Under the pieces are notes generated by a model, which made no database searches, had not been told where the DNA came from, and saw nothing but the letters and a program-made list of their open reading frames with translations. The position numbers and the translations under genes are program-made. Shown here piece by piece: positions 17,492 to 26,520 of a DNA stretch of 64,000 nucleotides. How positions within the stretch are numbered: position 1 is the first letter of the stretch; each line of letters begins with the position of its first letter. Source of the stretch: Subdoligranulum variabile (lineage in GTDB: Bacteria > Bacillota > Clostridia > Oscillospirales > Ruminococcaceae); assembly GCA_003343905.1 (NCBI GenBank), contig QAKI01000063.1, positions 124,001 to 188,000 of the forward strand, given 5' to 3'.

Positions 17492-18278
17492 GATCAAAAA
17501 CGTATATAAGACCTTTAATGCCGGAACGGTCAACGAAAAGGTCGCACTCAACGGGCTGAACCTGAAGCTGGAGGACGGGGACTTTGTCACGGTCATCGGC
17601 GGCAACGGCGCGGGCAAATCCACCATGCTCAATGCGGTTGCGGGCGCCTGGCCGGTGGACATGGGCAAGATCCTGATCGACGGTCAGGATGTGACCCGCC
17701 TGCCGGAACACAAACGCGCCAAATACATCGGCCGCGTTTTCCAGGACCCCATGATGGGCACGGCAGCCACGATGGGCATTGACGAGAATCTGGCGTTGGC
17801 AGCCCGGCGCGGGATGGCGCGCACGCTGCGTATCGGCATCACCAAAAAAGAACACGACGAATACTACCGGCTGCTGAAAACGCTGGAACTGGGGCTGGAA
17901 GACCGCATGAGCAGCAAGGTGGGCTTGCTTTCCGGCGGCCAGCGGCAGGCGGTCACGCTGCTGATGGCGACCCTGAAAAAGCCGCGCCTGCTGCTTTTGG
18001 ATGAGCACACCGCGGCGCTGGACCCCAAAACGGCAGCCAGAGTGCTGGATCTTTCCGACCGGATCGTGCGGGAACACCACCTGACCACGCTGATGATCAC
18101 CCACAACATGAAGGACGCGATCCACTACGGGAACCGCCTGATCATGATGTACGAAGGCCGCGTGATCTACGACGTGCGCGGGGAAGAAAAGGCAAAACTG
18201 AAAGTGAGCGACCTGCTCCAGCGGTTTGAACAGGTCAGCGACGGCAATTTTGCCAATGACCGCATGCTGCTCTCGTAA
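17484..18278 (+). CDS. ABC transporter ATPase (TrpZ-like)
   Basis: The 264-residue nucleotide-binding subunit of the importer. Walker A GGNGAGKST is at 39-47, the Q-loop is in RVFQDPMMGTAA, the signature is LSGGQRQAV, Walker B is LLLLDEHTAALDP, and the switch His is in MITHNMKDA. Together with the binding protein and permease it forms a complete importer for a small molecule, possibly an aromatic amino acid. Confidence 0.93.
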   Translation: MLEIKNVYKTFNAGTVNEKVALNGLNLKLEDGDFVTVIGGNGAGKSTMLNAVAGAWPVDMGKILIDGQDVTRLPEHKRAKYIGRVFQDPMMGTAATMGIDENLALAARRGMARTLRIGITKKEHDEYYRLLKTLELGLEDRMSSKVGLLSGGQRQAVTLLMATLKKPRLLLLDEHTAALDPKTAARVLDLSDRIVREHHLTTLMITHNMKDAIHYGNRLIMMYEGRVIYDVRGEEKAKLKVSDLLQRFEQVSDGNFANDRMLLS

Positions 18279-18349
18279 GACGGCAGGGGCGGCCCTGCAC
18301 AGGGGATTGCCGTGAGTTCCCGGCACGGCAATGAAAGAAATGGGCAGTC

Positions 18350-18389
18350 CGCCCCGGCCACTCTGGCCGGGGCGATTTGTTATTTTTTT
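18350..18389 (+). terminator. Strong terminator after the ABC importer
   Basis: A perfect 11-bp stem CGCCCCGGCCA / TGGCCGGGGCG with a 3-nt loop is followed by a T-rich tail. A second perfect 8-bp hairpin (TTGCCGTG / CACGGCAA, 18307-18331) lies just upstream without a T run. Confidence 0.92.
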
Positions 18390-18437
18390 GTAATGCAGTA
18401 GAATTTACGAAAAACGATACTCAAAAGCGATTTTTTG

Positions 18438-18446
18438 TGCTATAAT
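18438..18446 (+). promoter_or_regulatory. Extended -10 promoter for the SGNH-fold protein gene
   Basis: TGC-TATAAT, with TATAAT at 18441-18446, is a consensus extended -10. No good -35 hexamer is visible at 16-18 nt spacing. It lies 75 nt before the start codon. Confidence 0.6.
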
Positions 18447-18521
18447 GCTTTTGTTTATACTTGGTGATGTGCGGCTTCGGGTCGCACGCCGATTCTTTAC
18501 CAGGGAGGCACTGTAGTCGAG

Positions 18522-20216
18522 ATGAGCCGTAAACAGCCCAGTTTTATATCCGCTCTCAGTCCGGTTCAGCGGAAAGCGTGCATTGTGCTGGCATTGTGTG
18601 TGCTGGCTGTCATCCTCAGCGTTGTGGTGGCGTGGGTGCTGCCGCAGCATCTGAATCTTTCGGGGGACGGGTACGACCCGGACCAGTATCCCATTGATAC
18701 GAGCCTGGAAGCCATTCTGGGGGATAACTCTGCCGACGACTCTTACATAACCCAAAGCCTGTTCGTGGGGGATCGCAGTGCGACTTCCCTGCAAAAGGAC
18801 GGCCGCATCACGCTGAACCAGTACGCGGGAACGGACGATTTGAAAATATCGGATTTCCTGCGGGAAAGCTGCGTGGCGTTCGCCGATGATGCCAACACCT
18901 ACACGATCCCCCAGGCGGTGGCCAAGATGAAGGTCCGCCGTGTGTACGTCATGATCGGCAGCAACGATGTAGACGGCTCGATCTCGGTGGATGATTTTAT
19001 CAACGATTACAAGCAGGCATTGCAGAACATCAAGAAGTCCTATTCGTACTGCGATGTGATCGCCTGTGCGATCCCGCCGGTGCTGCAGGACAGCGACAAG
19101 GCCGCCGAGACCCAGACGACCATCGACCAGTTCAACCAGGCCATCGCGCAGGCCTGCGAGGATATGGGGTATAAATTCCTCAACAGCACCGAAATTTTGA
19201 AGGGCGAGAAAGGCTACGCGGAAGCCAGCTATGTGGATGCGTCCACGAATGCTTTCAACGCGTCGGGCGCGAACGCTTTCCTTGAATATGTGAAGTCCCA
19301 CGCCTACCAGACCGAGGACACCCGCCCGGATACCGACGATATCCCCGAGCGCGCGGCGCAGCCATCGGGCACCACGGCCACGCCGACGCCCACCGCCACG
19401 CCGGAAAAACTCACCGCCAGCTACAATGTTGAGGACGCCAGCAAGGGCACCCTGACCGGCAATGGCAAGACCGGCGTTACCAGCCTGGAGATCCAGGTCC
19501 AGGCCGGTGAGCAGGTCAGTGTGACGGCGGTCGCGGCGGAAGGGTTCACGTTCTATAAGTGGAGCGACGGCGTGACCGACGCCACTCGTTACGATGTGCT
19601 GAACAAAGACATATCGGTCACGGCCATGTTCAACGACGCCCGTGTGGAGCTTACGCTGGACCGCGGCGACACCACGATGCGCAAGGGTGAGTCGATCTCC
19701 ATCAACGCCACAGTCAAGCTGGGCGATAAGAACTACGATAACAGCGGTGTGCAGTGGGCTGTCAACGACGAACTGCAGATGAACGGCGGCACCTTTACCT
19801 TTACGCCGGAAGATGCGGGCGATTATGTGATCCGCGCGGGCATCGAGATCAACGGCACCTTCTCCACGGCGGAGATCAAGGTGACGGTGGAATCCGACCC
19901 CACGTCTATCAACGTCAGCGGCACCGGGACCATCACAGCCGGCAGCAGCACGACGCTGACGGCCAACGTACAGAATCAGGACGGCGACGTGACCTGGAGC
20001 TGCGACGAAACGTCCTGGACGGCTACCGGCAACCAGGTGACCTTCACAGCCAACGAGCAGGGGACCTACCACCTGAGAGCTAAGAACAACGGTGCGGAGG
20101 CGATATTCACGCTTACGGTGGACCCGCGTCCCACGCCGACGCCGTCGCCGTCGCCCAGTCCTTCGCCCTCTCCGTCGCCCAGCCCCACGCCGGACGAAGA
20201 TAAGGATGACGATTAA
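18522..20216 (+). CDS. Exported SGNH-fold protein with InlB-type and Ig-like domains; probably catalytically inactive
   Basis: A 564-residue protein with one N-terminal membrane anchor (about 19-41) and a large outside part. Residues 75-265 resemble clostridial SGNH/GDSL esterases, with the IGSND block (about 145-149). However, the usual GDSR nucleophile motif reads GDRS (84-86), and the expected D-x-x-H near 245 reads DASTNAF, so Ser and His both seem lost. Then come a Pro/Thr linker, an InlB B-repeat-like module (GFTFYKWSDG near 345), two Ig-like beta modules and a (PS)n tail ending in acidic residues. No LPxTG sorting signal is seen. A surface-binding role is inferred. Confidence 0.75.
   Translation: MSRKQPSFISALSPVQRKACIVLALCVLAVILSVVVAWVLPQHLNLSGDGYDPDQYPIDTSLEAILGDNSADDSYITQSLFVGDRSATSLQKDGRITLNQYAGTDDLKISDFLRESCVAFADDANTYTIPQAVAKMKVRRVYVMIGSNDVDGSISVDDFINDYKQALQNIKKSYSYCDVIACAIPPVLQDSDKAAETQTTIDQFNQAIAQACEDMGYKFLNSTEILKGEKGYAEASYVDASTNAFNASGANAFLEYVKSHAYQTEDTRPDTDDIPERAAQPSGTTATPTPTATPEKLTASYNVEDASKGTLTGNGKTGVTSLEIQVQAGEQVSVTAVAAEGFTFYKWSDGVTDATRYDVLNKDISVTAMFNDARVELTLDRGDTTMRKGESISINATVKLGDKNYDNSGVQWAVNDELQMNGGTFTFTPEDAGDYVIRAGIEINGTFSTAEIKVTVESDPTSINVSGTGTITAGSSTTLTANVQNQDGDVTWSCDETSWTATGNQVTFTANEQGTYHLRAKNNGAEAIFTLTVDPRPTPTPSPSPSPSPSPSPSPTPDEDKDDD
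20130..20192 (+). repeat. Pro-Ser/Thr dipeptide repeat at the C-terminus of the SGNH-fold protein
   Basis: About ten Pro-Ser or Pro-Thr dipeptides in a row, encoded with varying synonymous codons, form an extended spacer before the acidic end DEDKDDD. This is a low-complexity coding repeat, probably spanning the cell wall. Confidence 0.85.
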
Positions 20217-20269
20217 CACTCTTTGCGTCGGCTGTGGCTGCACAAGATGCAAGCAAAAAGGAGAAACCT

Positions 20270-21019
20270 ATGGCGATTTATACCTGTGTCCTGCTGGACG
20301 TGGACAATACGCTGCTGGACTTTGACGCTGCCGAACATAAGGCCCTGACAGCCATGCTGGAGGAATACGAACTGCCGCACGACGCGCAGGCCTGTGACGT
20401 GTACCATAAAGTGAACCGTGAACTGTGGGACGCGCTGGCAAAGGGAAAGCTGAACAAATCCAAACTGTTCCAGATCCGTTTCCTGCGGTTTATGCAGGCG
20501 ATGGAACTGCCGGATAACGGCAAGAGCCGCGCCATGAACGACCGGTATGAGGAACTGCTGGCGACCCATGCGGACCTGATCCCCGGCGCGCTGACCGCGT
20601 TGCAGGAACTGGGCGAGGTGGCAACGCTGGCGACGGTCTCCAATGGGGCGACCGCGGTGCAGCAGGCCCGCATCCGGGATTCCGGCGTGGAAAAGTACAT
20701 GGATGGGATCTATATCTCGGAGAAGATCGGCGCGGCAAAGCCTTCCGCCAAGCTGTTTGAGCATGTGCTGAAGGATCTGGGCATCACCAACCGCAGCCGC
20801 GTGTTGATGGTCGGTGACGACCTGCTGGCAGACATCAAGGGCGGCCAGAACGCCGGTCTGGATACCTGCTGGGTGAACTTCAAGAACGAAGAAAACCATA
20901 CGGATGTGGTTCCGAAGTATGAGATCCACTCCTATGAAGAATTGTACCGGCTCGTGATGGAGCCGGAAGAACTGGAAAATATCGGCATACGAAACCGGCG
21001 TCACAGCAACGAGGCGTGA
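20270..21019 (+). CDS. YjjG-family HAD nucleotidase
   Basis: A 249-residue HAD-IA hydrolase with the YjjG pattern: motif I DVDNTLLDFD (nucleophile D10, acid D12), a helical cap, TVSNGATAVQQARI as motif II, KIGAAKPS with the motif III Lys, and MVGDDLLADIKGG as motif IV. YjjG removes phosphate from (non-canonical) pyrimidine nucleotides. ATG 20270 is chosen because AAAAAGGAG ends 6 nt upstream; an in-frame upstream start lacks this. It is followed 65 nt later by the ABC-F gene. Confidence 0.9.
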   Translation: MAIYTCVLLDVDNTLLDFDAAEHKALTAMLEEYELPHDAQACDVYHKVNRELWDALAKGKLNKSKLFQIRFLRFMQAMELPDNGKSRAMNDRYEELLATHADLIPGALTALQELGEVATLATVSNGATAVQQARIRDSGVEKYMDGIYISEKIGAAKPSAKLFEHVLKDLGITNRSRVLMVGDDLLADIKGGQNAGLDTCWVNFKNEENHTDVVPKYEIHSYEELYRLVMEPEELENIGIRNRRHSNEA

Positions 21020-21084
21020 GCCGGACCGACCGCTACCGCCATGTGAGGCCGCGGCAGCGGAAGAGGGGATAGGGAAGAAGCACG

Positions 21085-22974
21085 ATGCTGCTGGAATTGC
21101 AAGAACTCGGAAAAAGTTTTGGCGAGCAGGAAGTTTTGCAGAACGTAACTGCGAGCGTAGAACAGGGGGACCGGATCGGGATCATCGGTGCGAACGGCAC
21201 CGGCAAGACGACCCTGCTGCGTATCCTGTGCGGCGAAAGCCTGCCGGATACCGGCACCGCGGCCTTTGGCAGCGGTGTGACCTGCGGGTATCTGGAACAG
21301 AATGCCCGCCTGGACCCGTCTTTGGATGTGTACGCCACGATGCGGCTGGCCTTTGCCCCGGCGCTGGAAGCCATGCAGCAGTTGGAGGGCCTGCAGCGGC
21401 AGTTGGCCGCCGCGCCGTCGGACGTTCAGATCCAGGACAAGATTACCCACTGTAACGCGGTGATCGACGCCATGGACGCCTACCAGATGGATACCCAGAT
21501 CAAAAAGGTGCTCAACGGTATGGGGTTCCCGGCTGATACCTGGACCAAACCGGCCGGGGTGCTGTCCGGCGGGGAGCAGACCCGGCTTCGGCTGGCGCGG
21601 CTGCTGCTGGAACGCCCGGATCTGCTGATTCTGGACGAGCCCACCAACCATCTGGACATCGAAACGATGGACTGGCTGGAAAATTATTTGAAAGCCTACC
21701 GCGGCGCGGTATTGGTCGTCAGCCACGACCGCTACTTTCTGGATGCGGTATGCACCCGTATCTGGGAGCTGCGGGGCAAAACAATCCGTACCTACCGGGG
21801 AAACTATTCGGCCTACCTGCCCCAGCGGGAGGCGGCCGACGAGCGCCAGCAAAAACTGCATGACGCCGCCGTGGAAAAGGCTGCCAAGTTGCAGGATTAT
21901 ATCGACCGCAATCTGGTCCGTGCTTCCACCACCAAAATGGCGCAGAGCCGCCGCAAGCAGTTGGAAAAACTGGAGATCGTGGAAGCCCCGACGGAGGAAG
22001 CGCGGGAACTGACGTTCCGCTTTGCGTACGACATCGAGCCGTACGACGAGCTGGTCATCATGAAAAATCTGCGCGTTCAGATCGACGGCCGGGTGCTGAT
22101 CGACAACCTGGATTATACGGTGCACCGCGGGGATAAGCTGGTGATCGCCGGACCCAACGGGACCGGCAAGTCCACGCTGCTACAGGTCCTCGATGGCAAA
22201 CGCCGTCCTTCCGGCGGTATGGTGCGGCTGGGCAGCGGTGCCAAGCCGGGAATCTTCACCCAGCAGCAGGCGCGCCGCGCCGGGCGGGTGATCGATGCGA
22301 TCTGGAACCAGTACCCCCGTTTCACGGAACTGGAAGTGCGCAGCCATCTGGCGCGTTTCGGCTATCGCGGGGAGGATGTGTTCAAGGACTGCGCGCAGCT
22401 TTCCGGCGGGGAACTGGCCCGCCTGCGCTTTGCAGAACTGGCGCTGGAACGTCCGAACCTGATGTTCCTGGACGAACCGACCAACCACCTGGACATTTAC
22501 ATGCGGGAAAGTCTGACCCAGGCTTTGGCGGCCTACACCGGCACGCTGCTGCTTGTCACCCATGACCGCTATCTGATGCAGACGCTGGACTGCCCGATCC
22601 TGTACCTGGAAGACGGGAAGGCTGAATTCTATACAAATTTTGCGGCGCTGAAAAACCGCGACAGCGGCAAGGCGGACGAGAGCCGCCCGCGGGAAGAACC
22701 TGCCAAAAAGCAGGGCTACGGCAAGGAACAGCGCCGCCGCCGTGCGGAAGTGCGCGCCCGCCTGAAAGCAGTGGAAACCGAGATCGAGGAACTGGGCGCC
22801 CATATCGTGGAACTGGAAAACGAGATCAACGACCCCGAAGTCCTGCGCGACCATATGCTGCTGCGCGAAAAATGCGACGAATTGGAAGATACCCGATTCC
22901 ACCAGCAGGAGCTTTTTGACGAATGGGAAAAACTGGCGCAGGAGCAGGAAGCCTTTGAAGCAGAAGGGGAATGA
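21085..22974 (+). CDS. ABC-F family ATPase (YdiF/Uup-like)
   Basis: A soluble 629-residue protein with two ABC domains and no membrane part, typical of ABC-F translation factors that bind the ribosomal E site. Walker A1 GANGTGKTT is at 35-43, the first LSGGE near 159 and DEPTNHLD after it. The inter-domain linker contains the charged P-site-tRNA-interaction motif region (about 240-320). Walker A2 GPNGTGKST is near 356, and the second LSGGE and DEPTNHLD follow. The C-terminal ~100 residues are a charged coiled coil as in Uup/YdiF. It could be housekeeping or a weak antibiotic-protection factor; the sequence does not decide. Confidence 0.92.
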   Translation: MLLELQELGKSFGEQEVLQNVTASVEQGDRIGIIGANGTGKTTLLRILCGESLPDTGTAAFGSGVTCGYLEQNARLDPSLDVYATMRLAFAPALEAMQQLEGLQRQLAAAPSDVQIQDKITHCNAVIDAMDAYQMDTQIKKVLNGMGFPADTWTKPAGVLSGGEQTRLRLARLLLERPDLLILDEPTNHLDIETMDWLENYLKAYRGAVLVVSHDRYFLDAVCTRIWELRGKTIRTYRGNYSAYLPQREAADERQQKLHDAAVEKAAKLQDYIDRNLVRASTTKMAQSRRKQLEKLEIVEAPTEEARELTFRFAYDIEPYDELVIMKNLRVQIDGRVLIDNLDYTVHRGDKLVIAGPNGTGKSTLLQVLDGKRRPSGGMVRLGSGAKPGIFTQQQARRAGRVIDAIWNQYPRFTELEVRSHLARFGYRGEDVFKDCAQLSGGELARLRFAELALERPNLMFLDEPTNHLDIYMRESLTQALAAYTGTLLLVTHDRYLMQTLDCPILYLEDGKAEFYTNFAALKNRDSGKADESRPREEPAKKQGYGKEQRRRRAEVRARLKAVETEIEELGAHIVELENEINDPEVLRDHMLLREKCDELEDTRFHQQELFDEWEKLAQEQEAFEAEGE

Positions 22975-22997
22975 GGGACGGGTTACCGTTCTGTAAC

Positions 22998-23025
22998 TTG
23001 TAATCTGACGAAAAAGCGCTATACT
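22998..23025 (+). promoter_or_regulatory. Promoter of the surface-glycan cluster
   Basis: TTGTAA (22998-23003) and TATACT (23020-23025) are 16 nt apart, downstream of the ABC-F stop codon. It is placed to transcribe the whole 23.1-32.8 kb gene set. It also rules out a start codon at 23027 for the first gene. Confidence 0.65.
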
Positions 23026-23095
23026 ATTGTCAGTGTATAGGGCAGAAAACAGGGGATGCGGGTCCCGGCATCGCCATCACGGAGCGGAGAAAATT

Positions 23096-23866
23096 TTGCA
23101 GACGACCATTATCATTGCCACGCATAAGCCATACTGGGTGCCGGATGATCCCATGTATCTTCCGGTACAGATGGGTCATGCCATTCATCCGGCCATTGGA
23201 TATATCGGGGATGATACGGGTGAAAATATTTCGGAACGCAACGCCAATTTCTGCGAATTGACGGGCCTGTACTGGGCGGCGCACAATATTGACGCCGACT
23301 ATATTGGAATCGTGCATTACCGCCGTTACTTCGGCAGCCGGAAAAAGAGCCGCTTTGCGCCCAAAAAGGAGCGCGTCATCGGTCACGAGGAACTGGATGC
23401 GATCCTGGCCACCACCAACGTGATCCTGCCCAAAGAGCGTCACTATTTTATCGAGACCAACTACAGCCAGTACATCCATGCCCACCATAAAAAGGACCTG
23501 ACGGTGACAAGGTCAATCATCGCCCGCAAATGCCCGGAGTATCTGCCCGCGTACGACCTCTATATGTCCAAGACCCACGGGCACCACTTCAATATGTTCG
23601 TCATGAAGCGGGAATTGCTGCGCCATTACTGCACCTGGCTGTTCGACATCCTGTTTGAACTGGAACGGGAGCTGGACATGACCGGCTATTCCGAAAACGA
23701 CCGCCGTGTGTTCGGCTTTGTGAGCGAGCGCCTGCTGGACGCCTGGCTCAGCACGAACAATATCCGCTACGAAGAACTGGACCTTGTGTATATGGAACAC
23801 CAGAACTGGCTGCACAAGGGCTTCGCGTTCCTGCGGCGCAAGTTCTTCCCGAACAATCATGAGTGA
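23096..23866 (+). CDS. DUF4422 glycosyltransferase
   Basis: A 256-residue protein matching the DUF4422 pattern: an N-terminal strand TTIIIATHKPYWVPDD, then VQMGHAIH, GENISERNANFCELTGLYWA and the hallmark IGIVHYRRYFG, with a His-rich middle and VYMEHQNWLHKGF near the end. Members occur in capsule and surface-polysaccharide clusters and are thought to be glycosyltransferases. The TTG at 23096 has GGAGCGGAG just upstream, while the upstream GTG overlaps the promoter. It overlaps the following GT2 gene by 8 nt. Confidence 0.88.
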   Translation: MQTTIIIATHKPYWVPDDPMYLPVQMGHAIHPAIGYIGDDTGENISERNANFCELTGLYWAAHNIDADYIGIVHYRRYFGSRKKSRFAPKKERVIGHEELDAILATTNVILPKERHYFIETNYSQYIHAHHKKDLTVTRSIIARKCPEYLPAYDLYMSKTHGHHFNMFVMKRELLRHYCTWLFDILFELERELDMTGYSENDRRVFGFVSERLLDAWLSTNNIRYEELDLVYMEHQNWLHKGFAFLRRKFFPNNHE

Positions 23867-24752
23867 GGGACTGCGTACGGCGGCGGTGGTGGTGACGTAC
23901 AACCGCCTGCCGCTGCTTCGGCAATGCCTGGCGGCGCTGCGGTCGCAGACCGTTGCGCCTGCCGCCATATGGGTCATTGATAACGCCAGCACCGACGGCA
24001 CGCAGGCGGCCGTTCAGGAACTGGGCTGGCCGGAACTGATCTACCGCAACACGGGCCGCAATCTGGGCGGCGCGGGCGGTTTCGCCTACGGTATGCGGGA
24101 AGCGGCGCTGGCTGGCTATGACGCCTTGTGGGTCATGGACGACGACACGCTGCCCGAACCGGGGGCGCTGGAAGCACTGCTGCAGGCGGATACCGCCCTG
24201 CGGGGCGAATACGGCTGGCTGTCCAGCCGCGCGCTGGCGCCGGACGGAACGGACCAGCCCATGAACCGCCAGCGGATCACCCCGTACAAAGACCTGCCGG
24301 ACTACGCGGGGGGATGCCTGCCTGCGGTGATGGCGAGTTTCGTTTCGCTCTTTGTGCGCACGGACCGGGTCCGCCGGTTCGGGCTGCCGATTGCGGAGTT
24401 CTTTATCTGGTCCGATGACTGGGAATATACCCGCCGTATCTCGCGTGCCGAGCCGTGCTATGTGATCCCTGCCAGCCGCGTGGTCCATGCGATGCAGAAT
24501 CCCGGAACGGTGAATATAGCGGCCGACGCACCGTCGCGGTGGGAGCGGTACCGTTACTTTTACCGCAATGATGTGGTGCTGTACCGCCGTGAAGGGCTCT
24601 GCGGCTGGCTCTGGCTGCTTGCCAAGGATCTGTGGCATACGTTGCAGGTTTTGCGGGACCCCCGCGGGCACCGCAGGCAGAGGATCGCCATCATCTGGAA
24701 AGGATTTGCCGCGGGGGTGCGGTTTCGCCCTCCGATCTCCTATCTGTCATGA
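23859..24752 (+). CDS. GT2 glycosyltransferase (GlfT2/rhamnosyltransferase-like)
   Basis: A 297-residue GT-A fold enzyme. It has AAVVVTYNRLPLLRQCL at the N-terminus, VIDNASTDGT for nucleotide-sugar binding, NLGGAGGFAYGM, a metal-binding D-D-D in WVMDDDTLPEPG, and FFIWSDDWEYTRR, which resembles the catalytic WxDDxE of galactofuranosyl- and rhamnosyltransferases. The C-terminal part is basic and may lie on the membrane. The start ATG 23859 lies inside the end of the DUF4422 gene, and the stop overlaps the next gene (ATGA). Confidence 0.9.
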   Translation: MSEGLRTAAVVVTYNRLPLLRQCLAALRSQTVAPAAIWVIDNASTDGTQAAVQELGWPELIYRNTGRNLGGAGGFAYGMREAALAGYDALWVMDDDTLPEPGALEALLQADTALRGEYGWLSSRALAPDGTDQPMNRQRITPYKDLPDYAGGCLPAVMASFVSLFVRTDRVRRFGLPIAEFFIWSDDWEYTRRISRAEPCYVIPASRVVHAMQNPGTVNIAADAPSRWERYRYFYRNDVVLYRREGLCGWLWLLAKDLWHTLQVLRDPRGHRRQRIAIIWKGFAAGVRFRPPISYLS

Positions 24753-26506
24753 ATGATATAACCAAAAAGATCCTGCGCAGGGCGGCGGCTTACCGGGCCG
24801 TTGCGCTGGATGTGTTCGACACGCTGATCAAGCGGGACGTGGGCCGTCCCACCGACCTGTTCCTTTTGGGCGGCGAAACATTTGCCAAGGCGCGCGTAGC
24901 GGCGGAAACGCAGGCCCGTGCGGAATCCGGGCGCGAGGTCACGCTGGCGGAGATCTATGCCCGCCCCGGCCTGCGCGGCTGCGATCCGGCCGACGAATGC
25001 GCTTGGGAACTGGCGGCAGCCGTCCCCAACCGGCCGGTGTTGGAAGCGGTCCGGGCCCTGCACGCGCAGGGGAAAAAGCTCTACTATATTTCCGATATGT
25101 ACCTGCCTTCCGAGCAGATCGCCGCCATGCTGCAGCACTGCGGGTATGATATGCTGGACGGCGGGTTCGTTTCGAGTGCCTACGGTGTGCAGAAGCGCAG
25201 CGGTGCGCTGTTCCGCCGCTTTTTGCATGATACCGGGCTCAAAGCGTCGGAGGTCCTTTTCATCGGGGATGACTGGCGCGCCGATGTGGCCGGGGCCGCG
25301 CTGGCCGGGGTCCGGGCTTGGCACCTGCCTGTAGAAAGCGCGGGCAGGGAAGAACCACAGCCACAGGCCAGGGCGCTGGCTGCCTTTTGCGGCAACCGGC
25401 TGGGCGGCCAGCCGGTCACGGCGGAGAGCATCGGGTTTTCGGTGCTGGGGCCGCTGATGGTCGCGTTTTGCCGCTGGCTGCACGACAGTGCGCCCCGGCG
25501 CGCCGGAGGGCGGCTGTTCTTTCTGGCGCGGGATATGTATTTGATGCGGGCGGCCTATCAGGTCTTGTATCCGGAGGAGGCCACGCGGTATCTGCAGGTG
25601 TCCCGCCGCAGTTTGTGCCCGGCGCTTCTGGAAAAGAGGATGCTGCCGCAGTTGCTTGCGGCGCTGCCCCGCCAGCGCCTGACGGGGGCCGAGATCGCGG
25701 CATACTGCGGCGCAGCCTGCCCTAAGGAGAGCGCGGAACAAATTTTTGATCTGAAAGCAGAACCGGCGGATGGGAGCGTCCTGGATTTTCTGGGGCGGCT
25801 GCAGCCCGCGCAGGACGGCGCGCTGGCGCTGGAATACCTGCGGCAGGAAGGGCTGCGTACCGGGGACTGCCTTGTGGATATCGGCAGCGGGGGAACGACC
25901 CAAATGCTGCTGGAAGCACTCTGCCAGATAAAACTGCAGGGGCTTCAGCTTTCGGGCGACGGACGGCTGCCCGGCCGTTTCCCGGACGGGCGGGCGCAGG
26001 TCTGCCTTGCCATCCCGGAAAAGCAGAAGGCGACTTACTGGGCCGGGCAGCCGATGCTGGAACGTCTGCTTTCAGAAGATGTGGGCGCGACCCTGGGCTA
26101 TATAAAAACACAGGGAACGGTCCGGGCAAAGCAGCAGCAACAGGTGCCGGAACCGTGCATTAGCGCGCTCCAGCGCGGCGCCATGGCCTTTGTTACGGCG
26201 TGGAAGGGCAGCGTCCTGGCCGATGTTTTGATCCCGCCGCCGCTTGCGATCCAGCCGTTTTTGCGTATGGCGGCAAGGCCCCGGAAAGCGGAACTGGAGA
26301 TCCTGGGCGACCTGACGGTCGAGGACGGCGGTATCTATCCGCTGGCAGCGGCCGGGTCATGGGCCGGGTATCTGCGCAGCCCGCGGCAGGCGGCGCGGGA
26401 TTTTTCGCAGGCGCGCTGGAAGGTCGGCTTTTTGAAGCGGCTTTTGCCCCTTCCGCTGCCGTATGACCGCCTGTATGCGGCCGCCAAAAGAAACGATAAA
26501 GGGTAA
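24749..26506 (+). CDS. Two-domain HAD protein of surface-polysaccharide clusters (COG5610)
   Basis: A 585-residue protein. Residues 1-215 form a HAD domain: motif I LDVFDTLIK near 16-24, YYISDMYLPSEQ as motif II, and FIGDDWRADVAGAALAG as motif III/IV. The large C-terminal part (about 225-560) has LFFLARDMYLM, YLQVSRRSL and VDIGSGGTTQMLLEAL, a pattern I associate with COG5610 proteins of capsule clusters. The biochemical role is not established; phosphate removal from a glycan intermediate is one possibility. It is translationally coupled to the GT2 gene before it. No truncation is seen. Confidence 0.75.
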   Translation: MNDITKKILRRAAAYRAVALDVFDTLIKRDVGRPTDLFLLGGETFAKARVAAETQARAESGREVTLAEIYARPGLRGCDPADECAWELAAAVPNRPVLEAVRALHAQGKKLYYISDMYLPSEQIAAMLQHCGYDMLDGGFVSSAYGVQKRSGALFRRFLHDTGLKASEVLFIGDDWRADVAGAALAGVRAWHLPVESAGREEPQPQARALAAFCGNRLGGQPVTAESIGFSVLGPLMVAFCRWLHDSAPRRAGGRLFFLARDMYLMRAAYQVLYPEEATRYLQVSRRSLCPALLEKRMLPQLLAALPRQRLTGAEIAAYCGAACPKESAEQIFDLKAEPADGSVLDFLGRLQPAQDGALALEYLRQEGLRTGDCLVDIGSGGTTQMLLEALCQIKLQGLQLSGDGRLPGRFPDGRAQVCLAIPEKQKATYWAGQPMLERLLSEDVGATLGYIKTQGTVRAKQQQQVPEPCISALQRGAMAFVTAWKGSVLADVLIPPPLAIQPFLRMAARPRKAELEILGDLTVEDGGIYPLAAAGSWAGYLRSPRQAARDFSQARWKVGFLKRLLPLPLPYDRLYAAAKRNDKG

Positions 26507-26520
26507 AGGAAGAACGCCCC

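Noticed and set aside
20130..20192. Repeats at the end of the SGNH gene considered as CRISPR or satellite
   Set aside because: They are Pro-Ser/Thr codon repeats in frame, without spacers.
23027..23095. Upstream GTG extension of the DUF4422 gene
   Set aside because: It begins directly next to the -10 box at 23020-23025 and adds residues unlike the family; TTG 23096 has a good ribosome site.
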